Assembly: GCF_000346505.1 (NCBI RefSeq)
Contig: NZ_ANOH01000315.1
Span: 1 to 60,544 of the forward strand
Reading direction: 5' to 3'
Origin: Aporhodopirellula sallentina SM41
GTDB taxonomy: Bacteria; Planctomycetota; Planctomycetia; Pirellulales; Pirellulaceae
DNA length: 60,544 nucleotides
In this document: positions 45,683-56,016 of the stretch, in pieces
How the letters are laid out: the number at the start of each line of letters is the position of its first letter
How positions within the stretch are numbered: position 1 is the stretch's first letter
The notes under the pieces: model-generated
The model's input: only the letters and a program-made list of their open reading frames with translations
Databases searched by the model: none
Told to the model about the DNA's origin: nothing
Made by a program: the position numbers and the translations under genes

Positions 45683-47815
45683 ATGTCCGAACATTCTTCC
45701 CAGCCCGAATCGGGCAACCGAGCCGAATCTGATCATGTCGCGGTCGGTTCCGATCCTCTGAATTCCCACACCACCAACGCAAGCGATGCGACTCCGGTAG
45801 ACCCTCTCGACAGTTGCCAGGAGGCCCGCGACCGGTATCGCGGGCAGTTGTCGAGCATCGATGCTGAGTTGCAACAGTATTCCGCAACCGATTCAAAGTT
45901 CGGCACGGTCCGCGTCACGCTGTTTTTTGCGATGGTCATCGGCATCGGTTTTTCAACGACCACCGGCCATCCGTTTTGGATCGCCGTCGCGATCGTTGCG
46001 TTTTTGGCTTTCCTCGTCGCGGTTGTCAAAAACGAAACGGTTCGGATGCAGATTGAAATCCGGCAAAACGAGGCTCGGACGCTGCGACGACTCTGTGCCC
46101 GGCTCGATCGGGACTGGGCCACGCTCGTTGCCGATCCGATCGGGCAAATTTCTGACGTTGTCAAACTCAACGAACGCCAACGCTACCTTGCCGGGGATTT
46201 GGATCTGCTCGGTGATTCATCTCTGTTTCAACTGGTATCGATGGCGGCGACGACCCCTGGTCAGAGAACGCTCGCGGGTTGGTTGACCGAACCGGTCGAT
46301 CCCGCGGTAGCGCAGGACCGACACCACGCCGTCGCCGCACTCGCCGATCAACGTGACGCACGGTTGCGTTTTTATACGCTCGCTCGTGAAGTAGGTACGT
46401 CGACCGGAGACCCGGAGTCGTTCGTGCAGTGGGCCAGCAGTCCACCGTGGCTTCCTTCGCGTCGTTGGCTATCGCCGTGGTCAAACCTGACCGCGGTGGC
46501 GTCGGTGTTGTGTTTGATAGCGCTCGTCGCGGCAACATTGATGCAGGACCGAGACCTCACGCGAATCTCGTTCTTTGCGTTGATCGGGATCGCGGTGTTG
46601 AACCTGTCCATCGCCTCGTTGATGCTCGGTCCGGTCGCACAGATCTTTTCGGTCGCGATTCAGTCTCGACGCAGCGTTGATGATTACGCGGAGTTGTTCC
46701 AGTCGGCAGAGTTGCTACCAACTGATGCACCGGAGGGGGCTTCGTCGAACGAGTTGACTGCGAGAATTCGTCGAACGTTCCTTGGAGACCCTGGTCATGG
46801 CGGCCAATCGGCCGGGCTCGCGATGAGGGAGTTGGGATCGATCGCGAAAGCCGGTGCATTGAAGCATTCCGCAGCCACGTTCTTAATCTATCTTCCGTTG
46901 CAAGCGTTCGGTCTCTGGGATGTCCGCGTGCTGCGTCGGCTCGAAGAATGGAAAGAACGTTATGCCAAGAACGCCGAGGATTGGTTTACCTCGCTCGGTG
47001 AACTCGAATCGTTATTGTCGCTCGCCGCACTCGCTGATGAGTACCCTCGTTGGGCGGCCCCGCAGTGGAGTGCCGGGGGCTTTGATTCGAAGAACAATTC
47101 CGACTCCGCTGACGATTCGATCGTCCGTTGCGAACGGCTCGGGCATCCCCTCCTGCAGGACACGATGCGGGTCCGCAACGACGTCTCCATTGGTCCGGCG
47201 GGAACGTTGCTGTTGGTCACCGGTAGCAACATGTCGGGAAAGAGCACGATGCTGCGCAGCGTCGGTCTGAACGTTTCCCTCGCCATGGCGGGCGCACCGG
47301 TCTGCTGTTCGGCGATGCGTTTGCCCGCGATCGAAATGGCAACGAGCATCCGAGTCAGCGATGACCTCAGCCAAGGCGTTTCGTTTTACATGGCAGAGCT
47401 GAATCGTTTGGCCGCCGTCGTGGAGCATGCTCGCCAGCTCCACAGATCGGCTCAAGCGGAGGCCGCAAACGGTTCGAGCCAACGCCGTGAGTCACCTCGA
47501 CGTTTGTTGTTTCTGTTGGACGAGATTTTACAAGGAACCAATAGTCGCGAACGCCAGATTGCGGTCACCCGCGTGTTGGGAATGCTCGTCGAGAGCGGCG
47601 CAATCGGGGCGATTACGACGCACGACCTCGAACTCGCCGATGAACCTGAGTTGATGCGGATCGCTCACACCGTCCACTTCCGCGAAACGATCACGCCGGA
47701 TGCTGATGGTGATGAACGAATGACGTTCGACTACCGGATGCGAGACGGAGTGTCACCGACAACCAACGCACTCCGATTGCTCGAGATGGTTGGCCTCGGT
47801 GAAGAGTCATCTTAG
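45683..47815 (+). CDS. Membrane-anchored MutS-like ATPase
   Basis: The protein has 710 residues from the ATG at 45683; the frame is open earlier but that overlaps the preceding gene. It lacks the mismatch-binding N-terminal domain of MutS1. Instead it has two hydrophobic helix pairs, one near residues 76-116 ('VTLFFAMVIGIGFSTTTG', 'WIAVAIVAFLAFLVAVV') and one near 260-315. The MutS lever/clamp region follows. The ABC-type ATPase has Walker A 'TGSNMSGKSTMLRSVG', 'SDDLSQGVSFYMAELNRLA' (signature), Walker B 'LLFLLDEILQGTNSRERQ' and 'ITTHDLELAD'. It is a MutS-related family without a proven role in mismatch repair. The membrane segments suggest action at the inner membrane, with the adjacent membrane protein as possible partner. 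Confidence 0.87.
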   Translation: MSEHSSQPESGNRAESDHVAVGSDPLNSHTTNASDATPVDPLDSCQEARDRYRGQLSSIDAELQQYSATDSKFGTVRVTLFFAMVIGIGFSTTTGHPFWIAVAIVAFLAFLVAVVKNETVRMQIEIRQNEARTLRRLCARLDRDWATLVADPIGQISDVVKLNERQRYLAGDLDLLGDSSLFQLVSMAATTPGQRTLAGWLTEPVDPAVAQDRHHAVAALADQRDARLRFYTLAREVGTSTGDPESFVQWASSPPWLPSRRWLSPWSNLTAVASVLCLIALVAATLMQDRDLTRISFFALIGIAVLNLSIASLMLGPVAQIFSVAIQSRRSVDDYAELFQSAELLPTDAPEGASSNELTARIRRTFLGDPGHGGQSAGLAMRELGSIAKAGALKHSAATFLIYLPLQAFGLWDVRVLRRLEEWKERYAKNAEDWFTSLGELESLLSLAALADEYPRWAAPQWSAGGFDSKNNSDSADDSIVRCERLGHPLLQDTMRVRNDVSIGPAGTLLLVTGSNMSGKSTMLRSVGLNVSLAMAGAPVCCSAMRLPAIEMATSIRVSDDLSQGVSFYMAELNRLAAVVEHARQLHRSAQAEAANGSSQRRESPRRLLFLLDEILQGTNSRERQIAVTRVLGMLVESGAIGAITTHDLELADEPELMRIAHTVHFRETITPDADGDERMTFDYRMRDGVSPTTNALRLLEMVGLGEESS

Positions 47816-47847
47816 GCGGCCGATCGCATCTGGTTTGTGTATCGCGA

Positions 47848-50490
47848 CTAGCGAGTGGGCCGCCGGATCGTGAGTTTTCTGCGATAAATCGCGTCGCCGT
47901 TGGTCACGTATAAATGTTCGTGATCCGGACCAGCGAGCACACAACTCGTCAGCGGTTTGTTGGGATTGGGTGCGGGGAGTACTCCGCACATTCGGCCCGT
48001 CGCGTCGAAGATTTGCACTCCCACGGCACTCGTGATGTAGTACCTTCCTGCCGAGTCGACGGCCGATCCGTCGCCCCGAGAGGCGTCGACGTAGGGTGGT
48101 GGTTCGTTGAACGGGAAATCGCCTTTGGGATCAATCGGCAGTCGCAACGTGATCGTTGGCATCTTGGAGTCGAGGGTTCCCTCCGCTCCGACACGCATCA
48201 TCCATGCGTGCTGACCTCCGTGATCCGACACCACGAGCGTGCCGCCGTCGGGCGAGAGTACGATACCGTTGGGCCGCGTGATCCCGGTGTCCATCACTGT
48301 TCGTTCGCCTGTTTTGGGATTGATGCGAGTCACCTGTTTGGCTTTCGTTTCCGTTATCAGGATGTATCCGTCGTCGGTAACCGCTAAGTCGTTGGGTGTT
48401 ACGTTTTCAGCGACAACGTCAACGTTCCCATTGCCGAGGTTGATGGCGATGACACGTTTCTTTCTCCCTTGGCATCCATACAGCGTGCCATTGGGGCCGA
48501 ACTCGAGTCCGCTAACCGCTTCGGCAGCGATCTTGTCTTGGGTTCCGTCACTCGCGTTGATGCGGTAGATCGCTGGCTCTCGCATGTCGCTGAAGTAGAA
48601 ATTACCGTCATCGTCCGCACACGGTGCATCGGCGAAACCGATCCCATCGACGACCACTTCCCACGTTTCCGAGGGAATCAGTAGGTTCAAAAGAGTGACG
48701 TCGCCGCGGAGGTCGTCGGACGTGTCGGTGGACGGTGTGTGCTCGGCGTCTCGCCACAGCCATTTCATGGCGTCAGGAAAGCGTGAGCTGCCGTAGTCCG
48801 CGTTGTGAGCGTAACCCTCGGCCCAGTCGAAACGCGCGTCATAGCCCATGTATTGAAGGCTCGCTGCCATTCGCTGGTTCGCCCACGGCCAACTGCCAAA
48901 ACGGTTGTCGATATCACCGCTGGTGTCGGCCATGTAGACACGAATCGGTTTCGGTTCGGTTTTGCGAACGATCGCGGGATACGCGTTTCCGCCGCGCAGG
49001 TTCGTGAAACTACCCACGCTCGAGTAGACCTTGGAGAAAAGATCAGGACGCTGCCACGCGACCGTGAACGCGCAGATCGCTCCGGAACTCGATCCGCCGA
49101 TCGCACGCCCTTTCGGATCCTTAGTGATGTTGTACCGGCTTTCAACTTCCGGAAGGATCTCTTCGGTAAGGAACCGTGCATAGCGGTCGCCGAGACTGTC
49201 GTATTCGAAACCCCGATTCGATGACTTATTCTTGAACCGTGGTTTGGACAGGTGATGTCCCGGATCGATGAACACACCAATCGTCGGTGGCATGTCCCCT
49301 TTTGCGATCAGGTTGTCGAAGACCGTGGGAATCCTCCACCGGCCCTCCCGGTTTGACAATCGTTTGCCGTCTTGAAACACCATCAACGCGGCGGGTTTTG
49401 ACTCGTCGTATTGCTCGGGAACGTAGATCCACCAATCGCGAGTCGTGTTTGGAAAGATTGTTGACTCCCACGCTGGCATTTTGAACAGGTTTCCCTGCGG
49501 GATATCGTCGTGGACGACGGCGTCCTGATGAGGCTGCCATTGGGGGTTGGTTTCGCGGTTCACAACTTCGTCGCTCTTCGCGTTCTCGTCCCACAACCAT
49601 CGCAGTGCGTTGGGCAGTTCGACGCCACCGTACTTTGACGTATGGCCTCCCTCGGTGATCACAAGTTTGCTTTGATAGCCGGCAAACCGAAGCGCAGCGG
49701 ACATGTCATGGTTAGCGAGTGGCCAACTCCCGTGCACGTTGTTCAGGTCGTCTTTGCCTTCCTGCAGGTAGACTTTGATCGGTTTGGGATCGCCTTGCGT
49801 TTTGCGAATCAAACCCGGGTAGGCCCACCCGCCGCGGATGTTTGTGAAGCTGCCGATGTGGCTGAGTACTTTGCCGAATTGGTCCGGCCTCTCCCACGCG
49901 GCCGTCCACGCGCAGATGCCTCCGGAAGAGATGCCACAAACGGCACGGTCTGCCGGGTCGGTTGATACTTCGATCCCTTTCAACGCGGTGGGCAGAAACT
50001 CGTCGACGAGAAACCGTACGTAACGATCCGACATCGAGTCATACTCGAAGGAGCGATTGCTGCGCGGTTTCGCTCCGGGTTGCACCGGCGGAATCGTTCC
50101 TGGATTCACGAAGACCGCGACCGTCACCGGAATTTCACCACGGTGAATCAGATCGTCGAGCACGTGAGGTACACGGAAATTTCCCTTTTCTCGTGCGTAG
50201 TTCAGCCCGTCCATGAACACCATCAAATTTGCGGGTGTTTGCGAGTTGTACTGGGCCGGAACGTAAACGCGATAATCGCGAGTCGTTCCCGGGTAAATAT
50301 CGCTGCGATTGAAGGTCCCAGAGGTGACTGTTCCGCGTGGGGGATCGGATTGAGTTTTCGCGTGCGGGTTGACATCGTCCGTGGACGGCTGAGCAAACGT
50401 TTTGTGGATGGATCCGCAAGAGAAGATGCAAAGAAGAATGGCGATGCGATGAATGGTAATGCATCGAAGAGATGTGAAACGAGTTCTCAT
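47848..50490 (-). CDS. Secreted tandem esterase + SMP-30/gluconolactonase fusion
   Basis: The protein has 880 residues with an N-terminal signal ('ILLCIFSCGSIHKTFA', cleaved before QPST). Two enterochelin-esterase-like alpha/beta-hydrolase domains follow in tandem. Domain 1 has Ser188 in 'CGISSGGIC' and His283 in 'TEGGHTSKYGG'. Domain 2 has Ser468 in 'GGSSSGAIC' and His562 in 'AEGYAHNADYG', with one extra residue before the His. Shared blocks such as 'YPGTTRDYRVYVP'/'FPNTTRDWWIYVP' show internal duplication with a 280-residue period. From about 600 a six-bladed propeller ('GIGFADAPCADDDGNFYFSD', 'RPNGIVLSPDGGTLVVSDHG') matches SMP-30/gluconolactonase. The probable role is hydrolysis of sugar esters or lactones outside the cytoplasm; the substrate is unknown. 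Convergent with the MutS-like gene. Confidence 0.88.
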   Translation of the reverse strand: MRTRFTSLRCITIHRIAILLCIFSCGSIHKTFAQPSTDDVNPHAKTQSDPPRGTVTSGTFNRSDIYPGTTRDYRVYVPAQYNSQTPANLMVFMDGLNYAREKGNFRVPHVLDDLIHRGEIPVTVAVFVNPGTIPPVQPGAKPRSNRSFEYDSMSDRYVRFLVDEFLPTALKGIEVSTDPADRAVCGISSGGICAWTAAWERPDQFGKVLSHIGSFTNIRGGWAYPGLIRKTQGDPKPIKVYLQEGKDDLNNVHGSWPLANHDMSAALRFAGYQSKLVITEGGHTSKYGGVELPNALRWLWDENAKSDEVVNRETNPQWQPHQDAVVHDDIPQGNLFKMPAWESTIFPNTTRDWWIYVPEQYDESKPAALMVFQDGKRLSNREGRWRIPTVFDNLIAKGDMPPTIGVFIDPGHHLSKPRFKNKSSNRGFEYDSLGDRYARFLTEEILPEVESRYNITKDPKGRAIGGSSSGAICAFTVAWQRPDLFSKVYSSVGSFTNLRGGNAYPAIVRKTEPKPIRVYMADTSGDIDNRFGSWPWANQRMAASLQYMGYDARFDWAEGYAHNADYGSSRFPDAMKWLWRDAEHTPSTDTSDDLRGDVTLLNLLIPSETWEVVVDGIGFADAPCADDDGNFYFSDMREPAIYRINASDGTQDKIAAEAVSGLEFGPNGTLYGCQGRKKRVIAINLGNGNVDVVAENVTPNDLAVTDDGYILITETKAKQVTRINPKTGERTVMDTGITRPNGIVLSPDGGTLVVSDHGGQHAWMMRVGAEGTLDSKMPTITLRLPIDPKGDFPFNEPPPYVDASRGDGSAVDSAGRYYITSAVGVQIFDATGRMCGVLPAPNPNKPLTSCVLAGPDHEHLYVTNGDAIYRRKLTIRRPTR

Positions 50491-50558
50491 CGGCTGTGAA
50501 CCTCGGGTGGGGAAATGCGAGGGAGGAAGGCGGGGCCGGTTAATTTCGGCGTGCCATG

Positions 50559-50570
50559 ATTGTACTCAAT
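50559..50570. promoter_or_regulatory. ATTG-N4-CAAT inverted repeat upstream of the LysR-type gene
   Basis: ATTGTACTCAAT is a perfect 4-4-4 inverted repeat in the divergent gap between the esterase gene and the regulator. LysR-type proteins often bind such T/A-flanked dyads near their own promoter. With only 8 paired bases this could be chance. Confidence 0.25.
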
Positions 50571-50745
50571 CCGATCGACGGAGTTTTCTAGTCAGGCGAC
50601 ATCGCCGAACGATCCCGCCAATGGTCTTGCGATCAACGCACCGTTACGATGGCTGCGATGTCAACAACGCATAGCGCGTGCGCGGCCTATTCGTGGCGGG
50701 CAACAATGTTTTGCCTCGGGCGCGTGATCAACGAGAGAATCCGAC

Positions 50746-51633
50746 ATGGACATGGACCAACTGGCGTACTTTCAGTGCGTTGCCGAAACGAAAAACTTCA
50801 CTCACGCTGCGGAACGGCTGAGCCTTTCGCAGTCGGCACTCAGTCGTGCGATCCAGCGACTCGAAGACGAAGTCGGGCAGCCTCTCTTTGAAAGGAAGCC
50901 TCGCTGCGTGGAGTTGACGGACGCTGGTCTGATCTTTCAATCTCGCGCCGAACAGATCCTGCTGATCGTCGAAGACATGAAGGCGGAAATCTGCGACGAC
51001 GGGCAGACGGGGCGACTGCGGATCGGCGCGATTCCAACAATCGCACCGTACTTTCTCCCCGAGTTGCTGCGTCAGTTCGCGGACCAGTTTCCCAATGCCA
51101 ATCTGATCGTGCAGGAAGACACGACAGACAACCTCGTGCGGCGGTGCAAACAAGGCGAACTCGATGTGGCGATCCTCGCGTTGCCCATCCCTACGAAGTA
51201 TGTCGAGATCGACAATCTGTTCGATGAAGAGTTGAGTCTCGTGATGCCTCCGGATCATCCGTTGACAACGAAAAAGCAGATTCGTCTGAGCGACATCCAA
51301 CACGAGCCGTTTGTGCTGCTCAACGAAGCTCACTGTCTCTCGGATAACATCGTCTCGTTTTGTCGGCAGCGGTCGGTTCACCCGCTCGCGGTCGAGCGAG
51401 CGAACCAGTTGGCGATGGTTCAAGAACTCGTTGCGTTGTCGCACGGAGTTTCGCTGATACCTGAAATGGCGAAGAACCTCGACCAGACCGATCGCCGCGT
51501 CTATCGTTCATTAAGCGGTGCGAAACCCAAACGTACGGTCGTCGCGATTTGGAATCCATACCGGTTCCAAAGCCAACTGTTGATCCGATTCCGAGAGGCG
51601 ATCCACGACTACGTCAGCAAGCAATTCTCGTGA
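50746..51633 (+). CDS. LysR-family regulator with OxyR-type redox cysteines
   Basis: The protein has 295 residues. An N-terminal winged helix-turn-helix ('[20 protein letters not shown]', '[20 protein letters not shown]') is followed by a substrate-binding-like domain. Cys197 and Cys206 in '[14 protein letters not shown]' sit in the context and nine-residue spacing of OxyR Cys199 and Cys208, which form a disulfide on peroxide exposure. '[13 protein letters not shown]' also fits OxyR. The inferred role is a peroxide-responsive activator; no catalase or peroxidase gene is next to it. An alternative start is the ATG six bases downstream. It is divergent from the esterase fusion. Confidence 0.85.
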   Translation: MDMDQLAYFQCVAETKNFTHAAERLSLSQSALSRAIQRLEDEVGQPLFERKPRCVELTDAGLIFQSRAEQILLIVEDMKAEICDDGQTGRLRIGAIPTIAPYFLPELLRQFADQFPNANLIVQEDTTDNLVRRCKQGELDVAILALPIPTKYVEIDNLFDEELSLVMPPDHPLTTKKQIRLSDIQHEPFVLLNEAHCLSDNIVSFCRQRSVHPLAVERANQLAMVQELVALSHGVSLIPEMAKNLDQTDRRVYRSLSGAKPKRTVVAIWNPYRFQSQLLIRFREAIHDYVSKQFS

Positions 51634-51652
51634 GGCCGATCACGATCCGTCC

Positions 51653-52732
51653 TTAGCAACCGAAGCCTTCTGATTCGGCGAAACAGATCCGTTCGCGTGA
51701 GATTTGTGACCAATCGAAGCGAGCGATCATTTCATCGTGCCAACGGCGAAGCTCCCAGCTCGCTGTTTCGGTTTGGCTCGGAAACGTTTCTTGGGTTCCC
51801 ATCGCTGACCGAGCCGCCCAGGCGACGATCGTCTCCGGTGCAACGCCCTGTTCTCGGTACTGTGACAATCGCGTGTCGCCATGGCGTTTAGCCAGTCGGC
51901 GGCCGTCCTCTCCGACGACGAGCGGGGCATGCGCATACGTGGGAGGCGGGGCGCCGAGGTAGTGATAGAGCTGCAGTTGGCGGAACGTGCTGACTAGCAA
52001 ATCATCGCCGCGGACGACTTCGGTGACTCCCGCATCGATGTCGTCAACCACGACAGCGAGCTGGTACGCCGCGACGCCTTCTTTGCGGGTGACCGGGAAG
52101 TCACCGATCGCGGTCGTTGGGATGCAGTGCACATTGCCCGCGATCTGATCGCTAAAAGTCATCGGCGTGGGATCGATTCGAAACCGCAGGCAGTAGCTGC
52201 CTTCCTCAGGCATCGCCTGCCCGAACCGCCAACCGCTGCAAGTGCCCGGATACAGCGTTGATTCTGCGTCGACAGAAAGTTGGCCTTCGGCGGTGAACTG
52301 GCCTTCGGCGATGAGTTCGCGTTCGAAGGTGAGTTGGCCGTCAGACGACGGAGCACTCGGTGGACGTTGTTCGTGGGGCGCTGAGGCGGCCGTTTCGATG
52401 TCTTTGCGGGAACAGGTGCACGGGTAAACGCGGTCGTCGGCGAGGAGCCGATCGAGCAGTTCCTGGTAGAGTTCCGTGCGTTGTGTTTGAATTATCGGGG
52501 AGCCGTCATGTTCAATCCCTAGCCACGCGAGGTCCTCGATCGCCTGGTGGGTTGCCCACGGTTTCACTCGTGGCGAGTCAATGTCTTCGATCCGCAGCAG
52601 CAGGCGGGCGTTTTGCGCGCGGGCACTCCAGTAGGCGATCAAGAAAGTCCGCGCGTTGCCGAGGTGTTGAGCCCCGGTTGGAGACGGGGCCAACCGGCAG
52701 ACTGGATTTGTCGCGGTGGTTTGGGAGAGCAC
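51653..52732 (-). CDS. gluQRS: Glutamyl-Q tRNA(Asp) synthetase
   Basis: The protein has 359 residues, about 60 longer than E. coli GluQRS. It attaches glutamate to queuosine in the anticodon of tRNA-Asp. The HIGH-like motif is 'LAPSPTGAQHLGNARTF' and the KMSKS-like motif is 'GRRLAKRHGDTRLS'. 'RIEDIDSPRVKPWA', 'VDDIDAGVTEVVRGDDLL' and the lack of an anticodon-binding domain distinguish it from GltX. The zinc site is split: Cys105/Cys107 ('PCTCSRKD') and Tyr161/Cys165 ('LYPGTC') are about 55 residues apart. The gap holds a degenerate repeat ('EGQFTAEGQLS'). It is 15 bases after asnS. Confidence 0.9.
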   Translation of the reverse strand: MLSQTTATNPVCRLAPSPTGAQHLGNARTFLIAYWSARAQNARLLLRIEDIDSPRVKPWATHQAIEDLAWLGIEHDGSPIIQTQRTELYQELLDRLLADDRVYPCTCSRKDIETAASAPHEQRPPSAPSSDGQLTFERELIAEGQFTAEGQLSVDAESTLYPGTCSGWRFGQAMPEEGSYCLRFRIDPTPMTFSDQIAGNVHCIPTTAIGDFPVTRKEGVAAYQLAVVVDDIDAGVTEVVRGDDLLVSTFRQLQLYHYLGAPPPTYAHAPLVVGEDGRRLAKRHGDTRLSQYREQGVAPETIVAWAARSAMGTQETFPSQTETASWELRRWHDEMIARFDWSQISRERICFAESEGFGC

Positions 52733-52747
52733 GTCGGCGATTTCGTG

Positions 52748-54136
52748 TCAGAATTCCGCGTTGCCGGGAGTTCTCGGAAAAGGGATCACATCACGGATGT
52801 TGGTCATCCCTGTCGCGTACTGGACAGCACGTTCGAGGCCGAGCCCGAATCCGGCGTGCGGTACGCTGCCGAAGCGACGAAGGTCGATGTACCACCAGTA
52901 TTCCTTCTCATCGAGTCCCGCTTCGTTCATACGTCGAAGCAGGACGTCGAGGCGTTCTTCTCGCTGGCTGCCGCCGATGATTTCGCCGACGCCTGGTACC
53001 AACACGTCCATCGCCGCGACCGTCTTTTCATCGTCGCTAACTCGCATGTAGAACGGCTTGATCGTCGACGGGTAGTCGGTCAGGATCAAAGGCCCGTCGA
53101 CGAGCTGGGTGAGGTATTTCTCATGTTCGGCTTGAAGGTCAATTCCCCATTTGACCGGATACTCGAACGACTCCTTCGACGACGTCAGGCGATCAACAGC
53201 CTCGGTGTACGTCATGTGTTCGAAAGGTTTTTCGATCACTGATTTCACTTGATCGATTTTTCCCTTTTCGATCCGTTGGTCAAAGAACTCCATGTCCTCG
53301 GCGCAGTGTTCCAATACATCCGAAAAGATGTGTTTGAGGAACGACTCGGCGAGCTTCATGTTGTCGCGAAGGTCGAAGAACGCGGCCTCCGGTTCGACCA
53401 TCCAAAATTCAGCCAGGTGCCGCGACGTGTTGCTGTTCTCGGCGCGGAACGTCGGGCCGAAGGTGTAGATCTTCGACAACGCGCTGGCGTAGGTTTCGCC
53501 TTCGAGTTGGCCACTGACGGTCAGGTGCGTGGGTTTGCCAAAGAAATCCTGTGACGGATCGAACGGACGGTTGCTGCCGGCGAGTTTTTCGAGGTCCAAC
53601 GTCGTCACGCGGAACATTTCGCCCGCGCCTTCGCAGTCACTCGCAGTCACAATCGGAGTGTGCAGGTAATAGAAACCGGCATCGTCGAAAAATCGGTGGA
53701 TCGATTGACTGAGCCGATTGCGGACCCGCATCACCGCGCCGAGCGTGTTCGTGCGGGCACGCAGGTGGGACCACTCGCGGAGCTTTTCGAACGAATGGCG
53801 TTTTTTCTGCAACGGGTAGGTTTCGCCGTCGCACCAACCGATCACGCGAACGGATTGTGCGTGCAGTTCCGTGGATTGCCCCTTCGCGGGTGATTCGACC
53901 AGCTCACCTTGAACGACAACACTGCAACCCGCGGTCAGTTTTTGGACCTCGGACGCGTAGTTGTCGAGTTCGCCCGGAGCAACGACCTGGAGATTACCGA
54001 GGCAGGTTCCGTCGTTAACCTCAATGAAACTGAAGCCCCCCTTGCTGTCGCGGCGGGTGCGAACCCAACCGCGAACTTCAACTCTTTGAGGCAATGTTTC
54101 GCAGCGTCGACAAGCGTCGATCGTCTTCCAATCCAT
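52748..54136 (-). CDS. asnS: Asparaginyl-tRNA synthetase
   Basis: The protein has 462 residues, normal for bacterial AsnRS. The N-terminal OB-fold ('[20 protein letters not shown]', '[17 protein letters not shown]') recognises the anticodon. Class II motifs follow: motif 2 around '[20 protein letters not shown]' and motif 3 in '[20 protein letters not shown]'. The ending '[14 protein letters not shown]' is characteristic of AsnRS over AspRS. It charges tRNA-Asn directly with asparagine. It lies between the symporter gene (41-base gap) and gluQRS (15-base gap). Confidence 0.96.
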   Translation of the reverse strand: MDWKTIDACRRCETLPQRVEVRGWVRTRRDSKGGFSFIEVNDGTCLGNLQVVAPGELDNYASEVQKLTAGCSVVVQGELVESPAKGQSTELHAQSVRVIGWCDGETYPLQKKRHSFEKLREWSHLRARTNTLGAVMRVRNRLSQSIHRFFDDAGFYYLHTPIVTASDCEGAGEMFRVTTLDLEKLAGSNRPFDPSQDFFGKPTHLTVSGQLEGETYASALSKIYTFGPTFRAENSNTSRHLAEFWMVEPEAAFFDLRDNMKLAESFLKHIFSDVLEHCAEDMEFFDQRIEKGKIDQVKSVIEKPFEHMTYTEAVDRLTSSKESFEYPVKWGIDLQAEHEKYLTQLVDGPLILTDYPSTIKPFYMRVSDDEKTVAAMDVLVPGVGEIIGGSQREERLDVLLRRMNEAGLDEKEYWWYIDLRRFGSVPHAGFGLGLERAVQYATGMTNIRDVIPFPRTPGNAEF

Positions 54137-54177
54137 GGAGTACTCACTTTGGGGTTATCGAAAGGATCCACCACTAT

Positions 54178-55919
54178 TTACCAGAAATAGTAGTAGAGGC
54201 CCATGGTCGCCAAGATAATTAACCCGCCCGCGATCTGGGCGCCCTTGGATGATTCGAGGTTCATCTTCTCGTTCACTGGCATCAGGACCGGGGGTCTTGA
54301 GAGGATTCACCAAGGTCACGACCAAACCGGTCAACAGCACGATGAAGAAGCACAACGCCATCCGGTCGAGGAACGCGATCTGATCGGCGTACCACCAACC
54401 GTTCTCGACCATGATCGGACCGAGGAACCATTTGAACGCACCGTAGGCGATCACGTTCACGATGATACCAAGCGTTCCATAATATTTCGGCGTTCGGGGC
54501 GAAAAGAAACCGAGCAGGAACACAGCCAGAATGCCTGGCGAGATGAACCCTTGGAACTCTTGGATGTAAGTGAAAATGCTGGTGAAGTTATCCAGCGATG
54601 GGGCAACCAACGCGGACAACAGAACGAACAGGACAACGAACACTCGGCCGACCATGACCAGTTTGTTTTGGTCTTTCTCGTGAGTGACCTTGGCATACAA
54701 GTCCATCGTCGCGAGCGTGGATGCCGAGTTCAACATCGATGCGAGCGAGCTGATCACGGCACCCGAAAGAGCCGCCAGGATGAACCACGAGATCATCGGG
54801 TACGGTTTGATCAGGTTCCGAACCAGCACAGGGAATGCCCGGTCGTAGTCGTATTCGTTGGTCGCTGAATTAAACAAGTCTTCGGCAAACAAGTTGTACG
54901 CCAGAATCCCGGGGATCACGACCAGGAACGGAATCAACAACTTCATGAACGCCGCGAACACGATCCCCTTCTGGCCTTCGGCGAGCGACTTCGAACCCAG
55001 GGTTCGTTGAACGATGTATTGGTTCAAACCCCAGTAGAAAAAGTTCGGAATCCAGAGGCCAACGATCAGAGCCGTCCACGGCAACTCGGGGGTCTTCCTT
55101 GGGCCGGACCATGTGGGTTTTTCCGCCGCTGCCGTTGGGGCCGTTGACCGCGACCGCTTCATTGTCGACGCCGTCGTTGAGCAAAATAAACCTTCTCCAG
55201 AACCCGGCTTCTTCTAAATCAGCAACGGTCGCGTCGGAGTTAGCGACTTTCGTTTCGATCAACTCTTCGGCCGGGCGATCCGACAACTGAATGAACGCCA
55301 TCGTCATCACCACAATGCCGCCCACGATCAACGCTGAACCCCAGACCAAATCGGTCCACGCACAGGCTTTGAGTCCGCCGACGAAAACGTATGCCGCCGC
55401 AAACAACGCGATCAACCAACACATCGCGGTCAAATTGTTCAGGACCGGAACCGTGTTGTAGTACTCGGAGATAAACTTCGCACCGGAAAAGATCACCGAT
55501 GACGTTGCGACGAACACCAACGTCACCACGGCCGGGATGGCCATCACCAAACGGGCGATCGGTCCGAAACGGTATTCCAAGAATTCAGGAATCGTGAACA
55601 AGCCTGCCTTGAGGAACCGCGGCAGGAACAGGAAGCCGACCACTACCAACGTGACCGCCGCCATCCATTCGTAGGAGGCGATCGCCATCCCCAACCAGTT
55701 TGCCGCCGATCCCGACATCCCGACGAATTGTTCGGTCGAAATGTTAGCGGCGATCAACGAGAATCCGACCAACCACCACGTCAGCCCACGGCCGGCGAGA
55801 AAGTAATCCGATGCGTCGTTTGTCGGGTCGCCGTCATCTGGTTCGGACGCCATCCAGATGCCCAGCGCGATCACGCCGATCACGGATCCGAGAAACAGTA
55901 CAACTTCGAGAATATTCAT
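54178..55919 (-). pseudogene. SSS-family sodium/solute symporter, broken by two frameshifts
   Basis: Three frames must be joined. The first (from ATG 55919) is good through 'KTHMVRPKEDP'. The second carries 'ELPWTALIVGLWIPNFFYWG' to 'VVTLVNPLKTP'. The third ends 'NLESSKGAQIAGG...MGLYYYFW' and stops at 54178. Removing one base from GGGGG at 55088-55092 and one from GGGGG at 54290-54294 gives 1,740 bases, exactly 580 codons. The product would have 579 residues and about 13 helices, with SSS signatures ('SDYFLAGRGLTWWLVGFSLI', 'ANISTEQFVGMSGSAANWLG'). The neighbour galM suggests a sugar as substrate. Both breaks lie in five-G runs, so sequencing error is likely; true decay is the alternative. 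Confidence 0.85.
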
Positions 55920-56016
55920 GGCGGACTAATCAGATGGCGGGGATGGGGCATGGTTGCTCGGGAGCGACGCCATGCGTTGACGCATGTTTTACGATATTCA
56001 GCGCGCCCGTGTGAGC

